Shown: positions 32,857 through 42,618, numbered from the stretch's first letter. The stretch is DNA of 64,000 bases from Fallopia convolvulus (GCA_964016875.1 OZ024721.1:10483001-10547000); one strand, 5' to 3'. Program-made: numbers and translations. The notes: generated by a model from the letters alone, not told the origin.

Positions 32857-34950
32857 TTGAAAAATAGAGGAAAGAAAAGATCGTGTGATTTGACAACTTC
32901 CTTAATGATGGAAGTGGATTCCTTTATTATGCCTCAACCGTCAAGATTAAAGGTACACTCTTCTCAATCTGTTTTCTCTCTCTCAACTTCTACTCTCTCT
33001 CTCTCGAACCCAAAAACCTCAAGCCTTCATCCCTCTCCAATGGCGTCTCCATCCAAATCCGGTCTCCCTACCTCTCCACAAACCAAAATCGATAGCCCTG
33101 AATGGGCAAAGAAGAAGATTCTCGCACTTTTCGGCGATGATTTTCTTCGAGCCCTCTTATCCGGGGAATCGTCTTCCTCCATTGTCCCTCCAACCGCCAT
33201 GGAACCTCAATCCCAAAACCTAACTCCTCCACAAAACCAAAATCCAAACCCCTTTCCTCCAAAATCAACACCCTCATCTCCCGTCACCACTGAAAAACCC
33301 CAAAATCTCCAAACGGAAACCGAAACCCTAACCGCTTCACCAGAGTCTGGAAAAACGCGCCAAACGGCGCAACCAATGGTTTTTCCAAAAACTGGTGAAT
33401 CTGCTTTACCCAAATCCCCAAACCCAGAGATTGTAGAGGAAGAGAGAGCGAAGAGTCCGATTATGGGGTCGATGGAATTTGAGGAAACAGAGAATGTAGT
33501 TGGGTCGTTTGGAGAAGAAAAGGAAGAAGAGGCTGCTGAAAAGGAGAACCAACGGCTATCTCCTCAAGGAAAGGATGTCAATGACCCCTCTAAAGTCATT
33601 GACATTGATGCTGACACTGAGAATGCTGACAAGGTGGCTGACAAGGATCCCTCTCGAAAGGAATCAACAGATAACTCTGACGAAGGTACTCCCTCTGATC
33701 CCATCTTGCTTTCTAAGAAACCAATTTATGGTGAGTCTGTTAAGAAAAATCTTGAAAAAGACCTCTTTGCAGATGACTCTGAGTTGCTCAAAGATGATGA
33801 GATAGAAATGCCTCCTCCTTTTCGCCCTAAAACTAGATCTGTTAGTGCTAGAGCCTCGGCAGTGGCTCTTAAAGCCAAAAAGGGCAAGGGGTTGGAAACC
33901 CCTGAGGCTGCCTCAGAGGGAGGTGACTCTTCCTTCTCTAAGAAAGTTTCTAGGAAGAAAAGAGGAAGATCTCCTAAGTCTGCTGTTGGGTCTAGTAAAA
34001 AGAGCAAGAAAACAAGTGTGAGCATTGATATGTCGTCTAGGGATTTCACTAAGGATCTGTTGTGGGATGAAAATTTCATGAAGGAGTTCAAACTGACCAA
34101 GGTCCTTGACTGGTTGAAAAAGCAGAAGTGGGATAAGTTAATCCAAGGGGAACATGAGTACAATCCATTGATGGTTAAGATATTTTATGAAACTCTGGTC
34201 ATTGAAGATACAGGGAACATGACCATAGGTAGGTACACCATAGACAAGAAGACGTATTCCTTTACAAGCAAGGATGTCAGTGACATTCTGGAGATTCCTC
34301 ATGAAGGTTTTGCTGAGTACTACAAAGGAGGTTGGCCTGAAAGGGTTGATGACCGTGAGATCATCAAAACTGTCACTGACAGTGATGATAACTTCACGAG
34401 CCCTTACCTGGTCAACAAGATGGGAATAGAGAAGAAGGTAATATTCAATTACCTCATCAGCAACCTGCTGCCAAGGGAGCTTAAGAGGAACGCTGCTTCT
34501 ATTCAAGATTTGCTAGTCATGGACAAGATCATCCGAGGGAAGAAGATTAACATGCCACGTCTGATGATGCTTCACATGAAGCATGTGCTTGAAACTGCGA
34601 AACATGCTCTTCCCTATGGAATGCTGATTGCTCTGATGATGTATGAGCATAAGGTCTATGTGGACAATCGTGCTGATGTCCTCAACACTAGAGTTCTCAA
34701 CAAGGAGATGATCAGAAAGTTTGGCTGGAACTGGGTTGATGGTCAGTGGGTACTAAAGACATCTGAGGTCAGTGACAAGGGAAATCAAGAAGAAGGACCA
34801 AAATCTGCTCCGACTAATGATGAGTTGAAGGAAATCAGGGAGAAGAACATGATTCTGAAGGGGATGATGGAGAAGCTGCAGAATATGGTTGGCAATGCAC
34901 TGTCAAAATTGGATGCAATAGATGAGAGGCTCAATGACTTTGGAGCCTGA
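32857..34950 (+). CDS. Extra (env-position) ORF of Sirevirus-like element E, intact, 697 codons
   Basis: A single uninterrupted frame lies after pol. An internal ATG at 33,040 (residue 62, MASPSKSGLP, G at +4) begins the part with normal coding character and may be the real start. Residues 62-390 are low complexity, rich in Ser, Pro, Glu and Lys, with a basic patch (KKRGRSPKSAVGSSKKSKK, near 368-386). Residues 390-620 form a conserved-looking domain (FTKDLLWDENFMKEF ... NLLPRELKRNAASI) of the type found in Pfam as putative plant transposon protein. A charged helix suited to coiled-coil formation ends the protein (about 650-697). Position suggests the Sirevirus env-like ORF, but no signal peptide or membrane segment is visible, so an envelope role is not supported. 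Unlike gag-pol it has no stops. Confidence 0.8.
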   Translation: MKNRGKKRSCDLTTSLMMEVDSFIMPQPSRLKVHSSQSVFSLSTSTLSLSNPKTSSLHPSPMASPSKSGLPTSPQTKIDSPEWAKKKILALFGDDFLRALLSGESSSSIVPPTAMEPQSQNLTPPQNQNPNPFPPKSTPSSPVTTEKPQNLQTETETLTASPESGKTRQTAQPMVFPKTGESALPKSPNPEIVEEERAKSPIMGSMEFEETENVVGSFGEEKEEEAAEKENQRLSPQGKDVNDPSKVIDIDADTENADKVADKDPSRKESTDNSDEGTPSDPILLSKKPIYGESVKKNLEKDLFADDSELLKDDEIEMPPPFRPKTRSVSARASAVALKAKKGKGLETPEAASEGGDSSFSKKVSRKKRGRSPKSAVGSSKKSKKTSVSIDMSSRDFTKDLLWDENFMKEFKLTKVLDWLKKQKWDKLIQGEHEYNPLMVKIFYETLVIEDTGNMTIGRYTIDKKTYSFTSKDVSDILEIPHEGFAEYYKGGWPERVDDREIIKTVTDSDDNFTSPYLVNKMGIEKKVIFNYLISNLLPRELKRNAASIQDLLVMDKIIRGKKINMPRLMMLHMKHVLETAKHALPYGMLIALMMYEHKVYVDNRADVLNTRVLNKEMIRKFGWNWVDGQWVLKTSEVSDKGNQEEGPKSAPTNDELKEIREKNMILKGMMEKLQNMVGNALSKLDAIDERLNDFGA

Positions 34951-35378
34951 TGTTAGTGAATGTAGTATACTCATGACCTCCTTTATCCCTCTCTTTCGTT
35001 CCTTGCCACATTATCCCTCCACTTTAAAAGGACTTCTTTAGTTCAATTTGGTTGTAACGTATTTCTGGATTGTGTGTGTTTGCATCGTATTTTTTTATGG
35101 TGGATGACTCTATGAATGTTTTGATATTATGCTTTAAGTTTCTATATTTGCCTCTGCTTTCTTGTCTTGTTTTAGCAATCTTTTTGATGATGCCAAAATG
35201 GGGAATTAACAAGGGGGATAGATTAATAGGGGGATCAAAATACTGAAATCATGCGGTTACTAAGCTTAGGGGGAACTTTTAATGGTTTTTGTGATATGCT
35301 CTATCTACTTTGTTATTTCTATATGCTGGATAGTTTTTATCAAAACAGGTTGTTTGTCACCATCAAAAAGGGGGAATT
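34951..35378 (+). promoter_or_regulatory. 3' region of E with multiple polypurine tracts
   Basis: Tracts AAGGGGGATAG (35,210), AATAGGGGGATC (35,227), TTAGGGGGAAC (35,268) and AAAAAGGGGGAATT (35,365-35,378) precede the 3' LTR; the last abuts it and is the expected primer for plus-strand synthesis. The ATGATGCCAAAATGGGG context (near 35,187) is typical of Sireviruses. Confidence 0.8.
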
Positions 35379-36181
35379 TGTTAGAAGATGGAAGATTGAG
35401 TTTTGATGGTTCCAGAGTCAGTGACCCTATGTTTGCAAGTCAAGTCGGCGACTTGACAAAGTCACTGACATTAACAGCTGGCTGAGTGATCTATTTATGG
35501 AAGGAGCGCACAGATCTTGTGCGTTTAATTGAAGACAGCTACATGTTTTATTTTAGGAGAAGATCATCAAAAGAGTGCTAAAATCAAGATGAAGATAATT
35601 GTGATTCTCCTAGAATATTTGAGTATGCATACAATCGTTTATTTGGAAAGATTTGTAAAAGATCAAGTGTATATTGTTTTCCTAATCGAATGGAAAATAA
35701 TATACACGAGATCTCTCTTACCTTAGTTTAAATACTCGTTTGTTTAAGCTAATTGTAAGACGAGTGTGCTGAATTTTCATATAGTCTGTAAGACAGAAAG
35801 AGTGTGCTTGTGAGTGGGATTCGTACAAGTGGTGAGTCAAGAGATCTTAGGCATAGCGTGAGATTGAGAGTGTGAGTGCAAAGGTAAAGCGTGGTTCAAG
35901 GGTGTGAGATTCATTCTTGTACATGGGAGAGCTTTGTAATCACTCAAGATATCAATAGAGCGAGTCTAAGGACTCTTGAAATCCGACCAAGTGATAAACT
36001 TGGAAGGGAGTGGTCTTTCTCTAAGTAAACTAGTTGGTTTACGAAGAGTTTACACTATACATCGCTTGTCAGTGACCATTGGTAACGTTTATTTTACTGC
36101 TTGATTATTCCGCTGCATTATTACTCAAAGTCGACGACTTCGTAGGAGTCGCCGACTCGTCCTAGTACTAACGATCCTACA
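35379..36181 (+). repeat. 3' LTR of element E
   Basis: 803 bp, about 98% identical to the 5' LTR by eye count. Same palindromes as in the 5' LTR (35,415-35,470 and 36,128-36,160). Confidence 0.95.
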
Positions 36182-36259
36182 CCAAGTATGGGGTCTCTTG
36201 TCTAATCTACTTGAGTGGATCTTATCTTGGAAAAGTCGTAATTTTTTTTGTAGGTCCAC

Positions 36260-37840
36260 ATGGCAAGTTCAAGCAGAGCCGCTACCCGAGCCCAAAAGAA
36301 GAAGAGGAATCAAAGGTCCCCATCTCCACCTCGCATGGATAACGTGATCTTGCGCACGCAAGGCCAAGCGGACCGATACAATGCCATCCTAGACAAGGAC
36401 CACAACACTCGGTGGTTTTCGAGGTCAAGTGCTAAAGCCATGGGGATCTATGAGGATGTTAAGGAGGCCTTTGCTATTCTTGGTGTGCCTCACTTGCTGA
36501 AGAAGGAGAATTTACCACACTTTCCGGCTCTCACATCCGAGTTTCTAGCCACTCTTGAGACGAGCTTCCCGATGAAGAACTCAGCAGTACGCATCCGGTT
36601 CAGGCTCGGTAATGTGAACCGAGAGTATACTTTGGCGAAGTTCAATGCTATTCTGGAGCTCCCAAATCCATCTCGAGATTACAGTCTCAAAGATTACAAG
36701 GTGATGAGGACTTGGAGCTACATCACCGGGGAGGTAGAACCCTCCTTTGTGGCATTATCCGGGGCAAGCATCATCAACCCCATATTCAAGATCATCCTCC
36801 GAGTCCTAGCCGCTACATTCTGGCCAAAGAGGGAGTTGAACAGGCCGACAAGGACAGAAGTTGCTTGCCTCCGCACCATTCTTTTTGAGGAGCCCGCTCC
36901 ATTGAACCTAGGGTACGAATGGCTTTATTATGTGGAGAAGTCAACCAAGTCAAAGGAGGTTTGGTGCGGGAATCTGGTTCGTCTCCTGGCGACCAATCTT
37001 GGAGTTGATCTCACTCGCTACACGCCGGCCCACGCTTAGTTGCTCAACTGGAACTATTGGTTTAGCTCCGGTATTTTCACTCAAGTTCGGGATGGGTATA
37101 TTAATAAAGTGCAAGGCCGAGATGTTGTGCCCACCTGAGACAAGTTGGAGCTACTTTACGTACCGAATTGGTACGAGGCATGGATGGGGCATGCATTCCC
37201 GTTAGAGCCCAAGCCGGAGGATGAGCTATCACTTAGGCCATGTGAGACAAGATTTGAGCGAGAAGGAGAAGCGATGGATGAAGAAGAAGATGAGACTGAA
37301 GAGGCAGCTACAGATGGAGGCACATAGGAGCTCAACCTCGAGGACGAAGACCTCAATACAGAAATTCTGGGCACCAATGTCTTCGTTAACGAGCCCACCA
37401 GGGTCGTTAACGACCACTTCGAGGCTTCTAACGATGCTCCTACCGAGGCACACAACTTCAGTAACGACCCGCCGAGAGCATCTACCGACCCTTTGCAGCC
37501 TTCTATCGACCCTCATTCTTATGGAATCATGCCCTACAATTCGGTGCTTTACCAAGACCATTTCCAATCTCACTACCAACCACCTCCTCAGCCCGAGTAC
37601 ACTGGATCAAGTATCCCACCTCCATGGGTCGAAGATCTTTCTACTCAGATGCAACAACTTCACCTTCAGCAGAACCATATTCATAGGAGGATGGATAGAT
37701 GGGAGAGTGTCTATTCCGCTCGCATGACACTTGAGGATGAGAGGCATCTCCAGAGAGAGACGGATGATGCAGAGCGCTAGAGGACGATGTATGACTTCAT
37801 GGGAAACTTCGAGCATTACTTTACTCCACCAAACCGTTGA
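36260..37840 (+). pseudogene. ORF1 (Athila ORF1-like) of element A, one frame with four internal stops
   Basis: The ATG at 36,260 (MASSSRAATRAQKKKRNQRS) follows a T-tract and TAG acceptor at 36,242-36,253. The frame extends 526 codons to TGA 37,838 but is interrupted by TAG 37,037, TGA 37,136, TAG 37,325 and TAG 37,778. Without shifts the alignment to B is continuous. Domain layout: basic N-terminus (1-26), folded domain with RFRLGNVNREYTLAKFNAIL (near 114-133), acidic stretch (near 335-365), a region whose VNEPTRVVND peptide is encoded by a palindrome pair (37,382-37,422), and a Pro/Gln-rich C-terminus. The stops look like CAG-to-TAG and similar transitions. Function unknown. Confidence 0.85.
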
Positions 37841-39513
37841 TTCAGCTTGAAGAAGTTTTTCTTGTTTTCTGCTTCATGACTTTGTAAGTTTTTTGTTTTC
37901 TCTTTTCTTGTTTTGTTTTGTTTTTCTTTTCTATTTCTTTCCTTCTTCTTATTTTTCTTACAGTGGGGACACTCTAATTTTAAGTATGGGGTGGGAGAAA
38001 GTAGAGAAATTTGTTGTCTTGTGTTTTGCCTTATGTGTTTTAAGTAGTTCTTTGTTCCAAATAAAAAATAAAAAAAATTTAGAATTGATAGATATCCCTT
38101 TCTTATGTTCTATGATAGTTAATTGCTAACATGATCATATAATTCCTTGCAAGCATGTCTTTGATAGTATAGCCGGATTCTTAATTTAAAGTTGTTTTTA
38201 GGAAGGAATAGTATTTGATGAAATTGAGCACATATACTTTTTAGCATAAGTGATGCAATCCAATAAAAAAATTTACCTTGTGAGTTGTTTTTGGCCTTAT
38301 AGGGAGAACATAAAATTTTCCCTCTTCTTTTCTTGTGTGATTTACTCTCTATATGCATATTATCTCTTGGAATTGTGATGGTTATCTATTACTTGAAACC
38401 TATATAAGATTTAAAGTTCATTACTTGTGGAAATCAGATGATAGAGAACTTATTTTTTATAAGCCCTATTAATCCTTATCCACCCTTACATGATCCTTCT
38501 TTTTGACAACCAATTTGAGCCTGAAGCCTTTTATTTGTAGCTCCACAAAAATTGTTCCCTAGCCAAAGATAAGCTTGACCCTATCCGGGGATTAGGACTT
38601 AGATTGGAGAGGTATGTTTAGTTGAGTGCAATGTTATGTTTGGTTTGAAATTTGAGGGATTATTGGGAAGGGTAGATTGGAAGTCTCTTGCTTAAATTGT
38701 TTATAAAAGAAAGATCTCTTGGTATAAAGGATGCACAAAATAAGATCGGTTGTTGAAAGAGAGAAAGAGGAGGAGTACACGGTGAAGCTCGGTAACGACC
38801 ATGTTGGTTAGTTAACGAGGCAGCGAAAGAAAAAAAACGAGTTGAAAGAAAATATGAAGTAGAAAGAAGTAAGAAGTGCATGTGTGTTTGATAGATAAAC
38901 CAGAGATTCTTTTGGGTTGTTTTTATGAGACTTTCTAGGATATATTGGGTGAGTGAAGACTAAGTGCATAATGAAGAAAAGAAAGAGTTTGGTATCTTTT
39001 GAGAGTTTTGGATATATGTGAGAGTTTTTAGGAGTCTTTGATTCCCAGATATTATTAGCACCACATAGCCAAAATATTTTCCACACCTTATTGTCTTTAC
39101 CAAGCCCCATTACAACCCGGCCGAATGGAAGCTTCTATGAAGTTTTTCATTGAGCCCCCTAAGTTCTCTTGATGATTTTTGCTTGTTTTGACAAATCTTA
39201 GGTGGGGAGTTTGGTGATATAAGTTCCAATTACTATGAGTTTTTGTATATAAGATGAGTTGAGAGTTGAATTTATAAGCCTAAACACTTGAGAGATGAGT
39301 GAAACACATATTTACCTTCTGAGGTTGGATTGTATTTGCTTATGTCTATTTGGTGCATATATGTGTGATGACATTAAGTCATTTGCTATTTTTCTTCTAT
39401 ATGTTTGATATTTCTTTTTAGATGACGGCTATAGTTTGATGAGTATTGTTGTTTGGTTTTGATTATTGTTTAGTGATTGCTTGAGGACAAGCAAGTCTAA
39501 GTATGGGGTATTT
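37841..39513 (+). other. 3' non-coding region of element A
   Basis: No gene. Conserved blocks in order: ACAGTGGGGACACTCTAATT and AAGTATGGGGTGGG (37,961-37,994), TTTGTAGCTCCACAAAAATT (38,532-38,551), AAGCTTGACCCTATCCGGGG (38,571-38,590), ATATTATTAGCACCACATAG (39,049-39,068), CCAAGCCCCATTACAACCCG (39,100-39,119), the hairpin at 39,477 and AAGTATGGGGTATTTTG (39,499-39,515) at the LTR. A palindrome pair lies at 38,789-38,820. Confidence 0.8.
39477..39494 (+). other. PPT-proximal hairpin, element A
   Basis: TTGCTTG-AGGA-CAAGCAA, perfect 7-bp stem, 20 bp before the 3' LTR. Confidence 0.8.
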
Positions 39514-41016
39514 TGATGTTCGTGTTTTTGGTATAGTTTTTAGTCTGTTTTCTTAGTTTGTTAGGACTAGTTTTGATAAGTTTAGGGTTAGTTTTGTGTG
39601 TTTTTGGATGGTTTTGCATATTTTGTGAAAAGTATGGAAGCTACTCCGTTTTGTGTCTTTTTGTAGGTTTTAGCAATGAAATAGTGCTTTTTGGAGCTGA
39701 ATTTGGAGTGCTATGGTGAAGGATGGAAGAATACGAGATGAAGAAGTCGAAGTTCAAGCTTTTAGAGAAGAAGTGTTGACGAAATCAAAATTCAGGCTCG
39801 TTAACGAGGCTATGCAGGGTCGTTAACGAGGCTTAGCGATAGCATTTTTCGAGAAATCTTATTGATGACCTACCGATCCTATGAGGGAATTATTTCCGTG
39901 TCGGTAGAGCGTTTTTGATGAGTTTTAGGGTTATTATATTTTATTTTAAGTCTTATTATCCTTCTAGGGTTTTATTTCTATCTTTTTAGAGTAGGTTTCT
40001 ATCTTTTAGGGAAGTTTTTATCTTATATCCTTATTTATTTAGATAGCTTTATTAGTATAAATACCCTTCTTTATAGCCTAGAGAGGGGGTGGCAAGTAGA
40101 GAGAAAGTAGGAGACGAGTCTGGAAGAGCCAAGAGAGAGAGAAGAGTCGGAGATAGAGATCAAGCCATGGTGGAACGAGAGTTAGCCGAGGTCGTTAATC
40201 ACGAGTTTCGATTTGGTTTTGTTTGTTTTTCGGTTTCTTCTGAATTCTGTAAGACGATTATTTTCTTATTAATTTGAAGTAGTTGTTTGTTTTCAATGTT
40301 TTCCTTTATAGAAGTTGTTTATTTCATAATTATGAGTAGTGAGTAGTTTTCTTATCTAGGGTCGGGGTTGAAACCCGGCATAGTTATGCATGGTTTGATG
40401 AGTAAGATGATGTGTTGAATGCCTTCTATCTATTTTTGAGATTGCTTGTTGTGTTTATACCTAGATGAAAGTCAAGGTAATTCGAGTCTTAACTTGATCG
40501 AGAGAGAAAGTTAGGAACTTGAAGGTTGATATTGTTTGAATACGAAAGTTTCAAGCTTTAGATTCGAAACAAGTGATTGAGTGAATTAATTTATGAGAGT
40601 AGATTAACTTACTTACTAGTCAATGAAAGTTGATGAATTTATCTATTTAAAGGCATGATCTTTATCTTCTTACAAGTTTAGGTGCATGACTATGTTGTGG
40701 TGACCCTTGTCCTAGATCTTTGTTTTTATTTGAGTTCTCCTAGATAGTATTCGTTACTGAGTTCGTAGCCTCGGTACCGAACTTATTTTTGGGTCGTTAG
40801 TGCTAGTTAGTAGTCTACGCAGGTTCGTTAATGACCCTGACAATGTCGTTAATGAGGCTGGCCGTGAGTATTTTGCTTGTTTTTGTTTGATTTTCATTAT
40901 TAGTAGTCGATAGATAAACAAACCGTGCTTCTCGTGGAACGATCCTGACTCCCCTATACTCAGCGGGGTCTTGACTTATAAATTTATTTGTTGTCCAGAG
41001 TAAAGGCCCGTCAACA
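39514..41016 (+). repeat. 3' LTR of element A
   Basis: From TGATGTTCGTG to CCCGTCAACA. TATAAATA at 40,056-40,063. The palindrome pair at 39,797-39,834 is perfect here (CTCGTTAACGAG and GTCGTTAACGAG) while the 5' LTR partner is mutated to GTTAACTAG. Confidence 0.92.
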
Positions 41017-41275
41017 CTTACCAGAACTATAAATTTTGAGTTTTGTTTCACAACAATAATCATCTACTTTTGAAAGAACAGTCACAAATGTTACTATACA
41101 CATATGAAAAAAAAACATGGAATTGTTTTAAGGCAAGAGAGTACCTTATCATTTAATAATTACCTCCTTTCTTATTCTAATGAGTTATTGATTAACTTTT
41201 TAACAACAAAATTTGAAGGATGAGAACAATATAACATTTTAAATTGATATAAATTACATAATAAATAATTATAAA

Positions 41276-42245
41276 GGGTTGAGTTCAAGTAAGGAGGTAA
41301 TTTTGTGTAAATAGTTAGGAGAAATAAGGAGCGTTGGATACATAGAGATGAACGGTATTGATTTACTCACTTTTATTGTTTAAAATAAATAAGATAAAAA
41401 AAGGCGTGATTTTGGTAACTACCGTAATATAAGTAAAAAATCAATTTGCGTAATTGCAGGAAATTTTGTGTAATTTCTCTCTCCTATAGTTTTCATCGCT
41501 TCTATATAAGCGTTGATGAAAAAAACTCTCTCTCCTATAGTACATATTGAACAACTAATATATTACAAATGAACAACTATTTGTTCTTGAATGAACAACT
41601 ACGATCTCACACCTATTAATAAAAAAAACAATGAACAACTACTTAGTTATGAATGAACAATTAGATATAATCAGAAGAACAACTAGGGTAATATATTGAA
41701 CACAGAACAAATAATAAGTTTTTTTACGAAGTTTTTTTCAATGAACAACTTATTTATTCTATTGAACAATTCTTTATTAATTGATGAACAATAACTCAAC
41801 CCTAATATCGTGAACAACGAGCAAATTAGTTCTATGTATGTAAATTTTGTAATGAACAATTTCTTTATTGTAATGAACAACTCTATATTAATTGATGAAC
41901 AATAACTCAACATAATATAGTGAACAAGGAACAAAATAGTTCAATGTACGAATATTTTTTTATTGAACAATTTCTTTATTGTAATGAACAACTCTATGTT
42001 AATTGATGAACAACTTATAATAAGATGCAAATGTATGCTACTTTAAATTTTACGGCAATAAAAAAAAGATAAAAAAAGGTATGATTTTGGTAACCACCGT
42101 AATCTACGTGATAAGTTTTTTATCATTCTTTTTTCCCTTAAATCATTAATCATATCAAATCAGTACCATTCATTTCCCTGTATCCAATGCTCCTTATTTC
42201 TCTTTACTATTTACACTAAATTAACTCCTTACTTGAACTCAACCC
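41276..42245. mobile_element. Mutator-like MITE with long inverted repeats
   Basis: The ends are inverted repeats of about 95 bp, both starting GGGTTGAGTTCAAGTAAGGA (41,276 on + and 42,245 on -). They are flanked by a perfect 10-bp duplication TAATTATAAA (41,266-41,275; 42,246-42,255). Long inverted repeats with 9-11-bp duplications are the mark of Mutator-like elements. There is no transposase ORF. The interior is made of TGAACAACT-rich tandem repeats. Confidence 0.88.
41545..42015. repeat. TGAACAACT-rich tandem array inside the MITE
   Basis: More than 15 copies of ATGAACAAC or close variants. Part of it is a regular repeat with a period near 112 bp (the AATTTCTTTATTGTAATGAA stretch recurs at about 41,860 and 41,972). 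Confidence 0.8.
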
Positions 42246-42255
42246 TAATTATAAA

Positions 42256-42588
42256 ATCATAATTATATGATTAATTGGTAGAGAACATATTTATAGCTCT
42301 ATTCTTATGAAACAAGGATATATGAAAACCGAAAACTAGATGGAGATGGATTAGTTATTTTGGTTAATTGAAATATGAAAAATTGAGTAAAATTAAGAAT
42401 GAAATAAAGGTAAAATAAATCATTATTGCTGAGCTCTAATAAAAGCAAATCAATTATTGCTTAGCTCTAGTACAGCAAATTATTTACTACCTAGCTAACT
42501 CTAATAAAAGCAAATCAGTTATTGCTTAGTTTAATAAAAGCCAATCAATTATTTCTCAGCATTAATAAAATCAATATTCTTAATGAGC
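42256..42588. other. AT-rich intergenic DNA with a short tandem repeat
   Basis: No gene. At 42,415-42,575 four imperfect copies, about 45 bp apart, of a unit around CTCTAATAAAAGCAAATCAA TTATTGCTTAG are read directly. This lies just upstream of the terpene synthase promoter. Confidence 0.7.
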
Positions 42589-42598
42589 TATATATAAA
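42589..42598 (+). promoter_or_regulatory. TATA box of the terpene synthase pseudogene
   Basis: TATATATAAA lies 30 bp before the exon 1 ATG at 42,619. Position and context suit a plant promoter, with a very short leader. Confidence 0.5.
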
Positions 42599-42618
42599 GG
42601 CGACCAAGATTGACATAC

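Larger units (their letters stand above)
26217..36181 (+). mobile_element. Element E: Sirevirus-like Ty1/copia retrotransposon
   Basis: LTRs of about 802 bp at 26,217-27,018 and 35,379-36,181, TG/CA ends, 5-bp duplication CCAAG (26,212-26,216; 36,182-36,186). The internal order is initiator-Met primer site, gag with two knuckles, protease, integrase, RT, RNase H, an extra ORF and several polypurine tracts. The order integrase before RT defines copia. The extra ORF after pol and multiple polypurine tracts are features of Sireviruses. LTRs differ at about 13 positions by eye, so the insertion is young and the youngest dated here. Confidence 0.95.
20873..41016 (+). mobile_element. Element A: complete Athila-like gag-protease-ORF1 element, split by copia element E
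   Basis: LTRs at 20,873-22,371 (1,499 bp) and 39,514-41,016 (1,503 bp) have TG/CA ends and a perfect 5-bp duplication CTTAC (20,868-20,872; 41,017-41,021). The internal order is primer site, gag, protease, conserved motif, leader (interrupted by E), ORF1, 3' non-coding region, hairpin and PPT-like motif. Without E it is about 10.2 kb, a normal Athila size, yet no RT, RNase H or integrase sequence is found. LTRs differ at roughly 35 of 1,500 positions by eye, more than those of the nested element E, which fits the nesting order. Confidence 0.92.

Noticed and set aside
32857..34950. A true viral envelope gene
   Set aside because: Position fits the env-like ORF of Sireviruses, but no signal peptide, transmembrane segment or cysteine pattern of an envelope protein is visible.
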